A stretch of DNA of 37,484 nucleotides from Chersky-822 sp035509195 (GTDB lineage: Bacteria; Actinomycetota; Actinomycetes; Streptosporangiales; Streptosporangiaceae). Position numbers and translations under genes: made by a program. How positions within the stretch are numbered: position 1 is the stretch's first letter; each line of letters opens with the position of its first letter. Where the stretch lies: positions 1 through 37,484 of the forward strand of contig DATJLT010000040.1 of the NCBI GenBank assembly GCA_035509195.1, in the 5' to 3' direction. The notes below the pieces were generated by a model that did not search any database, was not told the origin of the DNA, and saw nothing but the letters and a program-made list of their open reading frames with translations. Below are positions 1 to 8,064 of this stretch, piece by piece.

Positions 1-308
1 CCGAGTATTTCAAGCGGCAGTCGTACCGTGCCTATTTGATGTGCTTCGGAAGTTCGGGAATGTTCGAGCAGGACGACGTGGAGAACTGGGTTTCGATCAC
101 CGACATGGCGGGCGGGTCCATGGCCAGGCGACTGCTGCTCAACAGCCGGATGGGGCTGACGTCTGAAGACAAGCCGATCAGGCCGCCGATGGCCGGCTTC
201 TCCGGGCCGGGGGTCGCGTACCAGGGCTTCGGTGAGTTCAATCAGCGGCACTGGCTGGCACAGTGGAGCGACTGCCTGGAGGCGAGCGTTGAAGCCACTT
301 CCCTATAG
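1..308 (+). CDS. Aromatic ring-hydroxylating dioxygenase, alpha subunit, C-terminal part (5' partial)
   Basis: The reading frame is open from the window edge (first full codon at 3) to a TAG at 306-308, about 101 residues. The end of the frame contains the stretches GVAYQGFGEFNQRHW and W..CLEA, which resemble the C-terminal end of the catalytic domain in Rieske non-haem iron dioxygenase alpha subunits. The Rieske centre and the iron ligands would lie upstream, outside the window. The next gene is a beta subunit that starts inside this one, which is the usual alpha-beta arrangement and the main support for the call. These enzymes add both atoms of O2 to an aromatic ring, taking electrons from a ferredoxin and reductase. 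The substrate cannot be told from this fragment. Confidence 0.72.
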   Translation, partial: EYFKRQSYRAYLMCFGSSGMFEQDDVENWVSITDMAGGSMARRLLLNSRMGLTSEDKPIRPPMAGFSGPGVAYQGFGEFNQRHWLAQWSDCLEASVEATSL

Positions 309-801
309 CGACGAGCTGCACCAGGCGGCGCATCAGTTCCTCGTCGAGGAGGCCGCGCTGCTTGACTCTGGCGATTACCTCGGCTGGCTTGAGCTGCTAT
401 GCGACGACATCAAGTACGTGATGCCGGTCCGCGTGACGACCGCACGAGGAGCGGGCTTCGATTCGCTGCCTGACATGGGTCACTTCGACGAGGACCTGTA
501 CTCGCTGCGCAAGCGGGTGCAGCGCCTTTACACCGAGCACGCCTGGGCAGAGGACCCGCCGTCGCGCACCAGGCACTTCGTGTCCAACGTGCGGACGTTC
601 GCGTTCAGCGAGACCGAGTTGTACGTCGAGTCGGCCTTGCTGCTGTTCCGCAGCCGGGGCGACACGCACGAGGGAGATTTGCTGTCGGCCGGGCGTACCG
701 ACCTGCTGCGGCTTACAGAAGGCGGAATGCGGCTGGCCCGCAGGGAAGTCAAGGCCGACGAGTCGGTGCTGCGGACCCAGAACCTGGCGGTGTTCTTGTG
801 A
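289..801 (+). CDS. Aromatic ring-hydroxylating dioxygenase, beta subunit
   Basis: 170 residues, the usual size for the small structural subunit of aromatic dioxygenases (SnoaL/NTF2-like cone fold). Family-like segments are the helical start with FLVEEAALLDSGDYLGWLELL, the strand DIKYVMPVRVT, the TRHFVSNVR segment in the middle, and the closing RREVKADESVLRTQNLAVFL. I chose the TTG at 289 because GGAGG at 278-282 lies 6 nt upstream and the protein then begins at the normal N-terminus; a longer open frame back to 232 would add an unrelated 19-residue tail. The start overlaps the alpha gene by 20 nt, so the two are translationally coupled. The beta subunit has no cofactor and stabilises the alpha3-beta3 hexamer. 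Confidence 0.85.
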   Translation: MKPLPYSDELHQAAHQFLVEEAALLDSGDYLGWLELLCDDIKYVMPVRVTTARGAGFDSLPDMGHFDEDLYSLRKRVQRLYTEHAWAEDPPSRTRHFVSNVRTFAFSETELYVESALLLFRSRGDTHEGDLLSAGRTDLLRLTEGGMRLARREVKADESVLRTQNLAVFL

Positions 802-1010
802 CGGACCCTGTGAGCGAGGACGCGATCACGCTCGCCAATGAGTTCGCCGAGGTCGAGGTGTCACGTGTCAGCACCAGGAACGGGGCGAGGTTGCGGATCT
901 TCGTGCCGAGCTCGGGGACAGAGGTACTGCTCTGCCCGCTGGAACTCGAGGCACTGACAAGGCAGGACCACGAGTTCTTTAGCGGCCTGCTGGCCGACGG
1001 CCTGGCTTGA
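798..1010 (+). CDS. Small conserved-looking protein in the dioxygenase operon
   Basis: 70 residues starting at a GTG that overlaps the beta-subunit stop (GTGA overlap), so it is almost certainly cotranslated with the dioxygenase. The protein is acidic, with no signal peptide or membrane segment: a short helix (LANEFAEVEVSRV), two strands (GARLRIFVPSSGTEVLLCP) and a closing helix (LELEALTRQDHEFF). I do not recognise a catalytic motif. From memory, short ORFs in this position in actinobacteria are sometimes labelled dihydrodiol dehydrogenase, but 70 residues is too short for a Rossmann dehydrogenase, so that label should not be carried over. A role as an accessory or assembly factor for the oxygenase is only inferred from position. 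GTG at 810 is an alternative start. Confidence 0.6.
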   Translation: MTDPVSEDAITLANEFAEVEVSRVSTRNGARLRIFVPSSGTEVLLCPLELEALTRQDHEFFSGLLADGLA

Positions 1011-1200
1011 AAGCAAGCTGGCGCTGCGGGATTATGCGGACGATCGTGGCACTTTGATGGCCGGGGCGCGGGTCAGGTAAGTGCCTTTCAGGATCCGGGA
1101 ACTTGACAAAAATATGCCAGGCGGCCGATTGCCGCATTAATGAGTCATCCGAATAGCGTCTGGGTATAACTAGATACAACTGAGCGAAGGGCAAGCTGAT
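1011..1200 (+). promoter_or_regulatory. Intergenic region with possible promoter for the membrane protein gene
   Basis: This gap is visibly richer in A/T than its surroundings. It has a perfect TTGACA at 1103-1108 with only a poor -10 candidate at the right distance, and a separate TATAAC at 1165-1170 followed by TAGATA at 1171-1176. A small dyad GCGGC-cgatt-GCCGC lies at 1121-1135. The ribosome binding site GAAGGG is at about 1185-1190. The promoter assignment is a guess because no -35/-10 pair is well spaced. Confidence 0.3.
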
Positions 1201-2052
1201 ATGGCAATGCGATACAACCCGCCTCCTACGTGGCCGCCTGCGCCTCCTGGCTGGCAGCCGCCTCCCGGCTGGCAGCCCGACCCGTCGTGGCCGCCCGCGC
1301 CGCCAGGATGGCAGTTGTGGGTCGACGACACCCCGGCGCCCGCGCCCGGCGGTTACGGTCCTGGAGGTTACAGCCCCGGCGGCTACGGTCCTGCCGGGGG
1401 CACCACTGGTCCTGTACCTGATTCTGCGGCGACCGTTATCGCGCCGCAAGGGTTCGCGCCCGGCGGACCCCAGCCTGGCGGACCCCAGCCTGGCGGACCC
1501 CAGTCCGGCGGACCCCAGCCCGGCGGATACGGGCCTGGAGGATATACGCCTGGCGGGTACGGGCCCGGCAGTTCTGCGCCTGGTGGCTACTCGCCAGGGG
1601 CTGCTGGTACCGGCACTGCGGGCGTCAGTCTTTCCGGCCTTCAGGTGGCGACCCGGTGGGCGGTCGGCGGCGGCGCGGCCGTCTTTCTTGGCTCCCTGCT
1701 GCCGTTCATTTCAGGCTCGTATGTGGTTAATGGCGGTATTAATGCCGGAGCCAGGGTCGTCTCGGTTCTTTTTGGCTTGATACTCGCCGGCCTCGCAATT
1801 GCATCTCAATTCGCGTCGTCAAGCGCCGGACCAAGGCGCGTATTCGGCATTATCTTGCTCGCGCTTTCCGGTCTCGGGGTCCTCGGTTACCTCGGGTTCA
1901 CCTTGATCGGCGTGGTCGGCGTTACTTCGTCGGACGGTTTCGTCTCGGTCCATGAGACTTACTCGCCTGACATCGGGATCATCCTGGCCATACTGGGCTG
2001 CGCAGCGGCCCTCTACGGCGGGATCCTCGCGGTGCGCAAGCCGTCGACTTAA
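1201..2052 (+). CDS. Pro/Gly-rich membrane protein with four predicted TM segments
   Basis: 283 residues. Residues 1-45 are rich in PPGWQP/WPPAPPGW motifs, a composition common at the cytoplasmic N-terminus of actinobacterial membrane proteins. Residues about 46-135 are PGGY/GPGG/PQPGG repeats of low complexity. The C-terminal half has four hydrophobic segments at about 149-175, 180-203, 213-240 and 257-278, with a polar loop (SSDGFVSVHETYSPD) between the third and fourth. There are no catalytic motifs. The start is ATG with GAAGGG upstream. Part of the Gly/Pro repeat is an exact 15-bp tandem repeat in DNA (see separate entry). Function is unknown; proteins of this shape are often annotated only as DUF or hypothetical. 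Confidence 0.8.
   Translation: MAMRYNPPPTWPPAPPGWQPPPGWQPDPSWPPAPPGWQLWVDDTPAPAPGGYGPGGYSPGGYGPAGGTTGPVPDSAATVIAPQGFAPGGPQPGGPQPGGPQSGGPQPGGYGPGGYTPGGYGPGSSAPGGYSPGAAGTGTAGVSLSGLQVATRWAVGGGAAVFLGSLLPFISGSYVVNGGINAGARVVSVLFGLILAGLAIASQFASSSAGPRRVFGIILLALSGLGVLGYLGFTLIGVVGVTSSDGFVSVHETYSPDIGIILAILGCAAALYGGILAVRKPST
1462..1521 (+). repeat. 15-bp tandem repeat x4 inside the Pro/Gly-rich gene
   Basis: Four units of GGCGGACCCCAGCCT run head to tail at 1462, 1477, 1492 and 1507. The first two are identical and the last two differ by one or two bases. They encode repeated GGPQP/S and keep the frame, so copy number can vary without breaking the protein. Confidence 0.9.
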
Positions 2053-2118
2053 TGATGGTATTCCCCGGTCCGGCCCTCTCCACGTAAAATCAACGGGTCG
2101 CTGATCAAGGGGGTCACT

Positions 2119-4947
2119 ATGAGGCGATCGCGATCATGGGCGGGCAGTCGGCGGTCACCTGGACGGGCCTTCGCGGTAGCCGCCGCGGCGGCCAGTCTGG
2201 TGACGCTCGGCGCGCTGCCGGCGGCCGGAGCTTACGCCAGTGAACTCGGCTCGGGTTCCGCCGGCACGAACATCGGGAACGCCGGGCAGCTCACCAGCAG
2301 CGCCTCAGGGTCGCTCACGTCGCAGACTTCCGATGACTGGTGGGTGATCTATCCGGCCAAGCCAGGCGACGCGGTCACCGTCAAGGTAGAGAACACTACG
2401 GGTTCATCGAACTCCTGCAACGGCCTGGTCGCCTCGCTGGACGCCACTAACGGCACGTCGCAGACCCTGAGCGGTGTCAACCTGAGCGCGGGCACCAGCG
2501 AGAGCATGCAAGGTCAGAGCAACGGCTCCGATCGGTACTTCGTCGAGGTCACCCCCCGTAGCTGCCAGCCGCCCGAGCCGGTGACGTACACCTTGACGCT
2601 CACCAGCGGCGGCGGCGGTACCGCCCCCTCGCCAGCGGACGGTTCCATCGGGGCAGGCACGTCGATCGGCGGCGCGTGGCCGCCGCTCCAGGGTGAAACT
2701 TCCTACACGGGGACGATCGCCAGTTCAAGCGCCGACGACTGGTACGTGCTGTACAAGAAGCCCGACAGTAATGCCGCGACGGTCAGGGTCGAGGATACGA
2801 CGGTCGCCGGGTCGACGAACTGCATTGACCTGTCGGTCAGCCTCGATGGCACTAACGGCACCGGGCAGGTCGAAAGTGGCGCTAATTTGGCGGACAACAG
2901 TGCCTTCACCTTCTCCGTCCCTGGGCAAAACAGCAGCGATACCGCAGGGCTTTACTATCTGGAGTTCACTTCGTCGTGTTCTGCCGGCGGGATCTCTTAC
3001 CGTATCGAGCCTGAACCAGGAGCGGAGTGGCTGAATCCGGCCAAGCTGCCTGCCGGGCAGGCATCGCCAGGGCATTCGATCGGCGCGGCCTGGCCGCCGC
3101 TTCAAGGCGGGACCACCTACGACGGCACGGTCAGCAGCGATGTCGAAGAGAACTGGTACGTCCTGTACAAGAAGCCGGGCACCAGCGCGGCCTCAGTGCG
3201 GGTGGAAAACACGACGGTGGCAGGAACGACCTCCTGCCCCGTCGCGTACGTGACGCTCTACGGTTCCGACGGCGGCAGCTATGTCGCGGGCGGCGCGACC
3301 TTGAGCGACAACAGCGCGGCAACGATAAGCGTCCCGTCTGCCGGGAGCCCCGATTACCTGAACCGCTACTACCTGGAGGTACAGGACACGGCCTGCCCCA
3401 CCGCAGGTGCGACGTACCGGATCGAGCCCGAGCCTTCCGGCGGCTGGGCGAACCCGGCGAAGCTGGCTTCTGACAAGCTGCCGGCCGGAGCCGACAAGAA
3501 GGCGGCAGGCGGCCCGCTGACCGGCGAGGTCACCTATGACGGCACCCTGGATAACGGCACGAGCCAGGACTGGGTGTTCCTTTACGCCTCGGGTTCCACG
3601 CCGCTCACGATCAGCGTCCAGAACACGACCGACAACCAGGACAACTGTTTGCAAGAAAGCGTCAGCCTGCTGGACAGCGACGGCACGGTGAGCGGTGCCG
3701 AACTCGGCGATGACGACGGTGCCGAACTGACCGCCGATACGGCACAGATCTATTACCTGGAAATCTCCGTCGACGGCGACTGCCCGCCTGACATGCCGCT
3801 GACGACGACCGTCACGCTGACCCCGGCCAAGGGCGTCTGCACGTGCGGCTGTTCCGCCGGCCAGCCGGCCGTAAGGTCAGCCGCGACGCCTGCCTTTGCG
3901 ATCAACATGGACAAGCCGGGCGGCGGCAGCATGGCCGTAGCGGAGAAGACGACGACCGTGGGGGTCGGCGAGCCCGTTGACCTGGAACTGGCCTGCGCTC
4001 CTGGCGGCGCCAAGCCCACCGCGCCCTATAAGTGGGACCTTCCCGCTAAGGGCGGCTACCCGCTCACCTTGAGCAGCTACGACATCACCGACGGCCCGTC
4101 GAACGCGTCGAGCACGCTCGTCAAGACGCCTGCCTCAAACGGCGACAAGTTCAGCTTCTACTGGCTCAAGCCGGGAACCTACACGGTCACGGCCACGGCG
4201 ACGGTCAACGGCAAGAGCGAACAGGTCCGCACGACCTTCGACGTCAAGGCACCTGACTCCGAACTGACGGCCACGACGTGCCAGGCCAACCTGAACACGA
4301 AATGGACCTACCAGCTACCTGTCCACACGTACGGCCCGCCTGACCTGACGCTCGGCCTGAACAACAAGTGCGTGACCACACCGGGAATCGCCTGGTCGGC
4401 TAAGGTCACGCTGAAGGACGCGGTTCTCCCCGAGGGTGACCTGGCCGTGGTGCAACTTGTGAACGGCACGCTCAAGCACAGCTCGCAAAAGACAGCCTGC
4501 ATCGCCACGAAGGGCTGGGAGGCCGATGGCTCGGCTTTCTACCCCAGCAGCACCGACAAGCCGGTGATCAAGGGGCACACCGTGTCAGGTTTCCACTCAG
4601 GCCCTGACATGTTCACGGTCAAGGCGGGCGGGACCGAGGGCTTCACCAGCTCAGATTCGCCGTCGTCGCCGTTGCTGCGCGGCGCCACCTGGACCGCGAG
4701 CCTCGACTTCACCGACTACCTCATGTACCGGCCCAACTACCAGGCGACCTCGCTCGGGCACATCGGAATCTGGGTCGCCCTGCGCCAGATGAGCTGGACG
4801 TTCAAGGGCTCCGCGAGCTGGAACGCGAAGAAAAAGAAGTGGGAACTCGGCAAGGTCACGCCTAACAAGAAGACGATCGGCTCCGCGGTGACGGGTGAGG
4901 AGCCGGCGTTCTCCAGGAGCGTTCAGGCGCCGGGATCATGTCCGTAG
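2119..4947 (+). CDS. Large secreted protein with PPC-like repeats
   Basis: 942 residues. An N-terminal signal peptide has an Arg-rich start, an Ala-rich core and a likely cleavage site near residue 40 (AYA-SE). The body holds four related units at about 44-160, 190-305, 320-440 and 455-565. Each has a DWWVIY/DWYVLY/NWYVLY/DWVFLY strand, a TVRVE(D/N)TT strand and usually one Cys pair, resembling bacterial pre-peptidase C-terminal (PPC) beta-sandwich repeats. Units 2 and 3 share SIG(G/A)AWPPLQG and Y(V)LYKKP and are close also in DNA, so they arose by duplication. A CTCGC cluster near 573 is followed by a PKD/Ig-like domain (about 615-710) and a unique C-terminal domain. There is no protease motif, sortase motif or terminal anchor. 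The RBS AAGGGGG is just upstream of ATG. Probably an extracellular or wall-associated protein; function unknown. Confidence 0.82.
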   Translation: MRRSRSWAGSRRSPGRAFAVAAAAASLVTLGALPAAGAYASELGSGSAGTNIGNAGQLTSSASGSLTSQTSDDWWVIYPAKPGDAVTVKVENTTGSSNSCNGLVASLDATNGTSQTLSGVNLSAGTSESMQGQSNGSDRYFVEVTPRSCQPPEPVTYTLTLTSGGGGTAPSPADGSIGAGTSIGGAWPPLQGETSYTGTIASSSADDWYVLYKKPDSNAATVRVEDTTVAGSTNCIDLSVSLDGTNGTGQVESGANLADNSAFTFSVPGQNSSDTAGLYYLEFTSSCSAGGISYRIEPEPGAEWLNPAKLPAGQASPGHSIGAAWPPLQGGTTYDGTVSSDVEENWYVLYKKPGTSAASVRVENTTVAGTTSCPVAYVTLYGSDGGSYVAGGATLSDNSAATISVPSAGSPDYLNRYYLEVQDTACPTAGATYRIEPEPSGGWANPAKLASDKLPAGADKKAAGGPLTGEVTYDGTLDNGTSQDWVFLYASGSTPLTISVQNTTDNQDNCLQESVSLLDSDGTVSGAELGDDDGAELTADTAQIYYLEISVDGDCPPDMPLTTTVTLTPAKGVCTCGCSAGQPAVRSAATPAFAINMDKPGGGSMAVAEKTTTVGVGEPVDLELACAPGGAKPTAPYKWDLPAKGGYPLTLSSYDITDGPSNASSTLVKTPASNGDKFSFYWLKPGTYTVTATATVNGKSEQVRTTFDVKAPDSELTATTCQANLNTKWTYQLPVHTYGPPDLTLGLNNKCVTTPGIAWSAKVTLKDAVLPEGDLAVVQLVNGTLKHSSQKTACIATKGWEADGSAFYPSSTDKPVIKGHTVSGFHSGPDMFTVKAGGTEGFTSSDSPSSPLLRGATWTASLDFTDYLMYRPNYQATSLGHIGIWVALRQMSWTFKGSASWNAKKKKWELGKVTPNKKTIGSAVTGEEPAFSRSVQAPGSCP

Positions 4948-4956
4948 CCCCGTTGT

Positions 4957-4997
4957 CCCCCGCTGCGTCCCAGTGGTGAGCCGGGACGCAGCGGGGG
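4957..4997. terminator. Bidirectional hairpin terminator between convergent genes
   Basis: A perfect 15-bp inverted repeat has arms CCCCCGCTGCGTCCC (4957-4971) and GGGACGCAGCGGGGG (4983-4997) with an 11-nt loop. It starts 9 nt after the stop of the 942-aa gene and lies 31 nt from the stop of the convergent gene, so it can serve both. It has no U-tract, which is common for actinobacterial hairpin terminators. Confidence 0.88.
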
Positions 4998-5028
4998 ATA
5001 CCCGCGACTGTCGGGTGGCGCGGTCGGG

Positions 5029-6141
5029 TTAGGGGAGCGCCACCTTCTTCCAGGTCTTGCCCGAGTTGATCGTCTTCAGCAGGCCGTCGGTGTAGGCGAT
5101 GACCGGGCCGCCGTTGTAGTGGACGACATAGCCCGTGGTACCTGAGGCGTAGGCGAGGTCGCGGAAGTTCAGGCCGCCGTCGAAGTAGGTCGTGCTACCC
5201 CACGTCTTCCCGCCGTTGAATGACTGGTACAGATAGCTGGCCCCGCTGGCGGAAGCCATCGTGATGATCTTCGGCTTGCCTGGCGGCATCACGAGCTCGT
5301 AGACCTGGCCAGGCTCGGGCGGCTGGCCCTGCTTACGGAAGGTCTTGCCGCCGTTCGATGAGGTAAAGACCTCCTTCTGGCTGAAGCCTGGCTGCGGGTA
5401 ACCCTGGTTCGAGCACGCGATGGCGATGTCCTTCGGTGAGGCGGCCGCGACCTGGCTGGCGGAGATGTCGGGTTTCTGGCACTTGAACGAGAGCTTGGTC
5501 CAGTGCTTGCCGTTGTCGGTTGAGGTCCAGAGCTGGGGCGCGATGCCGGCCCAGATTGACTTGCCTGAGATCGTCAGCGCGTTGTCAGGTGATACGCCCT
5601 TGACGAGCCGCCATTTGCCGCTGCCGACCTGACTGAGGTAAAGCTTGGCGTTCAGCAGGCCTCCCTCGGCCGGCTCGACCGCCGCGAGGGCGACGGTTGG
5701 AGACGCGGCCATCGCGATGACGGCACCGGGCAGCGTAATCCGGTGCCAGCGGGAGCCGCCGTCGGTGGTGGACCACAAGGCAGGGCCGAACAGCCAGCCA
5801 TCGGATGACGTGGCGAAGGTGACGCCGCTGACCGCTGACGCGGGTGAGCTTGTGAACGTCGGGACCAGCTTGACCGCTGGGGTGGACACCTTCGTCCAGG
5901 CCTTGCCGCCGTTGACGGTCTTTTCCGCCCGCGCGTCGCAAGGCAGGATGCTGCAGCCGCGAGCCCCGAGCACGAACCCGGTCTTCGCGGTCACGAAACT
6001 GACGGCGTCCGCCTCGAACCCTTTGGGCGGAGGCGGGCTTCCGCTGGCAGGCCGCGCCAAGGCGGTGCCTGCCCCAAGGGCCACGAACAGCACCGGAGCG
6101 GCCGCGATCACCAGCGCCCGGCTGATTGACTTCTTCATCAT
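5029..6141 (-). CDS. Secreted Asp-box (BNR) repeat protein, WD40/YVTN-like beta-propeller
   Basis: About 370 residues. The signal peptide is MMKKSISRA followed by a hydrophobic core and ALA-RP. At least six Asp-box style motifs (S/T-x-D/N-x-G-x-x-W/F) are visible: VNGGKAW, TTDGGSRW, STDNGKHW, SSNGGKTF, SFNGGKTW and INSGKTW. This fits a six- or seven-bladed propeller of the Ycf48/sialidase-like superfamily. There is no sialidase FRIP or catalytic set, so an enzymatic role is not supported; it may bind a polymer or protein outside the cell. The open frame extends to 6168, but AGAGG just before the ATG pair at 6141/6138 favours the shorter start, and the signal peptide then begins with the Lys pair. 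It resembles the product at 34019 in plan. Confidence 0.8.
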   Translation of the reverse strand: MMKKSISRALVIAAAPVLFVALGAGTALARPASGSPPPPKGFEADAVSFVTAKTGFVLGARGCSILPCDARAEKTVNGGKAWTKVSTPAVKLVPTFTSSPASAVSGVTFATSSDGWLFGPALWSTTDGGSRWHRITLPGAVIAMAASPTVALAAVEPAEGGLLNAKLYLSQVGSGKWRLVKGVSPDNALTISGKSIWAGIAPQLWTSTDNGKHWTKLSFKCQKPDISASQVAAASPKDIAIACSNQGYPQPGFSQKEVFTSSNGGKTFRKQGQPPEPGQVYELVMPPGKPKIITMASASGASYLYQSFNGGKTWGSTTYFDGGLNFRDLAYASGTTGYVVHYNGGPVIAYTDGLLKTINSGKTWKKVALP

Positions 6142-6255
6142 CGACCTCTGAATCATCATTTGTCGCATTTGACCATGCGCGAGAATCCTCCGCGCACTTA
6201 GCTATCGACGACGCAGTTGCCCGAATGGTTGGACCGAAGGTGCTCTTATTTCGGT

Positions 6256-6267
6256 TAGGTTTAGTCC
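6256..6267 (+). promoter_or_regulatory. Possible -10 element of a leaderless transcript
   Basis: TAGGTT at 6256-6261 ends 6 nt before the ATG at 6268, and there is no Shine-Dalgarno sequence between. This is the expected position for the -10 of a leaderless mRNA, which is common in actinobacteria. No good -35 is visible. The enoyl-CoA hydratase gene shows the same arrangement. Confidence 0.35.
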
Positions 6268-6834
6268 ATGGAGTGGCGTAACTTCGAGTTCGACCTCGGC
6301 GGTGTCAACCACCTCGCGCTGGTCTGCTCGGACATGAAGCGCACGGTCGAGTTCTACACGCAGGTGCTCGGCATGCGGCTGATCAAGACCATCGACTTGC
6401 CCGCCGGCTCTGGCCAGCACTTCTTCTTCGACATGGGCGGCGGGAACGCGCTGGCCTTCTTCTGGTTCCCCGACGCGCCTGACGCCGTCCCCGGCATCTC
6501 GGCGCCGGTCACGGTGCCAGGGTTCGGCGAGTGGACAAGTGCCGTCGGCTCGATGAATCACATCGCGTTCAACGTGCCAGAGGAGAAGTTCCTTGAGTAC
6601 CGTGCCAAGCTGAAGGCCAAGGGCGTCAAGGTCAGCCCGGTCATCGATCACGATGACAGCGAGTTCGGCGTCGCGACCGAGTTGCATCCCGGCGTGTTCG
6701 TGCGCTCGTTCTATTTCCAGGACCCGGACGGGATCATGCTCGAGTTCGCTTGCTGGCGACGGGTCATGGGCCAGCCAGGCGATATCACGCATCAGCCGAA
6801 GACCGCCGCCGACCGTACTGGCCTGAGGGTCTAA
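6268..6834 (+). CDS. VOC superfamily (glyoxalase/extradiol dioxygenase-like) protein
   Basis: 188 residues with the two beta-alpha-beta-beta-beta modules of the vicinal oxygen chelate fold. The first begins GVNHLALVCSDMKRTVEFYTQ and leads to VLGMRLIKT; the second begins SMNHIAFNVPEEKF and ends FQDPDGIMLEFACW. The residues that usually bind the metal are present: His in NHLAL, His in NHIAF and Glu in MLEF. The enzyme class cannot be assigned, because VOC proteins include lyases, isomerases, dioxygenases and resistance proteins. No Shine-Dalgarno sequence is seen, and a TAGGTT lies 6 nt upstream, so the mRNA may be leaderless. The stop overlaps by 3 nt the stop of the convergent amine oxidase gene. 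Confidence 0.85.
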   Translation: MEWRNFEFDLGGVNHLALVCSDMKRTVEFYTQVLGMRLIKTIDLPAGSGQHFFFDMGGGNALAFFWFPDAPDAVPGISAPVTVPGFGEWTSAVGSMNHIAFNVPEEKFLEYRAKLKAKGVKVSPVIDHDDSEFGVATELHPGVFVRSFYFQDPDGIMLEFACWRRVMGQPGDITHQPKTAADRTGLRV

Positions 6835-8051
6835 GCCAGCACTTCAGCGGCCGCGCGCAGGCCCGAGCGCAGTGCGCCTTCCATCAGGCCGGCCCAGTCG
6901 CCCGCGGTGTGCTCACCGGCGAAGTGCACCCGCCCGCACGGCGCCGCGATCAGCGCGTCATCGCCTGGTGCCACCGACGTGGTCAGCGCCGAGTAAGACT
7001 CACCGGCCCAGGGATCGTCATTCCAGGTCGTGAGCAGGGCACCGGCCACGTCAAGCGCCAGTTCAGGCCGCAACTCGGCGACCCGCTCGGCCCACGTCGA
7101 CGGCCCGCCGCCCACGCCAAGCGCGGCGAGGCCATCGGCCGTACCTCCGAACGCATGCAGTACCGGCTGGACCTGCCCGGAGCCGTCGGTCGCCGTCCAG
7201 GTCCAGAACACCCCTGGCACGCTCTGAACCGCGGACGCGAACGCGGGCGAGGTGAGAGGGATGTGGAGCTTGGCGTTGTGCGCGATCCCTGCTCGCCGCC
7301 ACGCCTGATAGTAAGAGTCGGGCAGCGCCGGCTCAAAGACCAGCGTCCGCAGTACCGCCATCGGCACCGCGACGATCACCGCGTCGCCGGCGACCGTTCC
7401 CGCGCCGGTCAGCACGCGGACCCCGGCAGCGTCGTGCTCGATCCCGTGCACCGGACTGTTCAGGCTGACCGCGGACCCCAGGCGGCCGGCCAGCCGGGCG
7501 GCTAGCTGTGCGTTGCCGCCGGCGACGCGCCACGACGGCCTGGCCTCGAACCCGAAGGTCACGTCGCCAAGCTCCGCGACCGACAATTCGGTGGCAGGCA
7601 CTCCGTTGGTGACCGTGACCCGCGAAACATAGGCGGCTAGCGCGGCCGGCGAAATCTCGGCCGCTAGCCCTTCATTCAGGAGATCGGCCAAAGAGCACCC
7701 GGGCGATGCCGAGGCCGCCGCGGCTTCAACGAGTGCCGCACAGCGAGCGACGTCGGTGCCGGACACCGGATCGCCGCCCCGTGGTTCCCGCTCGTAGTAC
7801 GACATCGTCGTGATGGCCAGTTCGAGCCCGAACTCGGCGAGCGAGGCTCGCATCACGTCGTAGCCGCCGAGCACGAACTCGGCGCCCCGCTCGATCACGG
7901 TGCGCTCGTCGTCAGGTACCAGCCGCTGCGACCAGACCCGTCCGCCGGTCCGGTCCCTTGCTTCTAGCACGACGGCTTGCTGACCGGATCTGACGATCCG
8001 GTCAGCAGCGATCAGTCCGGCGAACCCCGCCCCCACCACGACGACTCGCAC
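6831..8051 (-). CDS. FAD-dependent amine oxidase (flavin monoamine oxidase family)
   Basis: 406 residues. The N-terminus has the dinucleotide-binding motif VVVGAGFAGLIAADRI followed by the acidic residue in VVLEARDRTGGRVWS, diagnostic of the monoamine oxidase/phytoene desaturase group. The C-terminus has the second FAD contact region HFAGEHTAGDWAGLMEGA, where the family has GE(H/A)T....GxxxGA. The substrate is unknown; monoamines, polyamines and amino acids are all possible. The start is GTG with AAGGAG 9 nt upstream. It lies 13 nt after the DUF1707 gene, so it is probably cotranscribed with it and with the PspC gene, an unusual partner for membrane-stress genes. Confidence 0.88.
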   Translation of the reverse strand: MRVVVVGAGFAGLIAADRIVRSGQQAVVLEARDRTGGRVWSQRLVPDDERTVIERGAEFVLGGYDVMRASLAEFGLELAITTMSYYEREPRGGDPVSGTDVARCAALVEAAAASASPGCSLADLLNEGLAAEISPAALAAYVSRVTVTNGVPATELSVAELGDVTFGFEARPSWRVAGGNAQLAARLAGRLGSAVSLNSPVHGIEHDAAGVRVLTGAGTVAGDAVIVAVPMAVLRTLVFEPALPDSYYQAWRRAGIAHNAKLHIPLTSPAFASAVQSVPGVFWTWTATDGSGQVQPVLHAFGGTADGLAALGVGGGPSTWAERVAELRPELALDVAGALLTTWNDDPWAGESYSALTTSVAPGDDALIAAPCGRVHFAGEHTAGDWAGLMEGALRSGLRAAAEVLA

Positions 8052-8064
8052 GAGCTGTGTCTCC

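Noticed and set aside
3193..3654. 153-aa minus-strand frame inside the 942-aa secreted protein gene
   Set aside because: Arg-rich antisense shadow without a ribosome site; the plus frame is continuous with a signal peptide.
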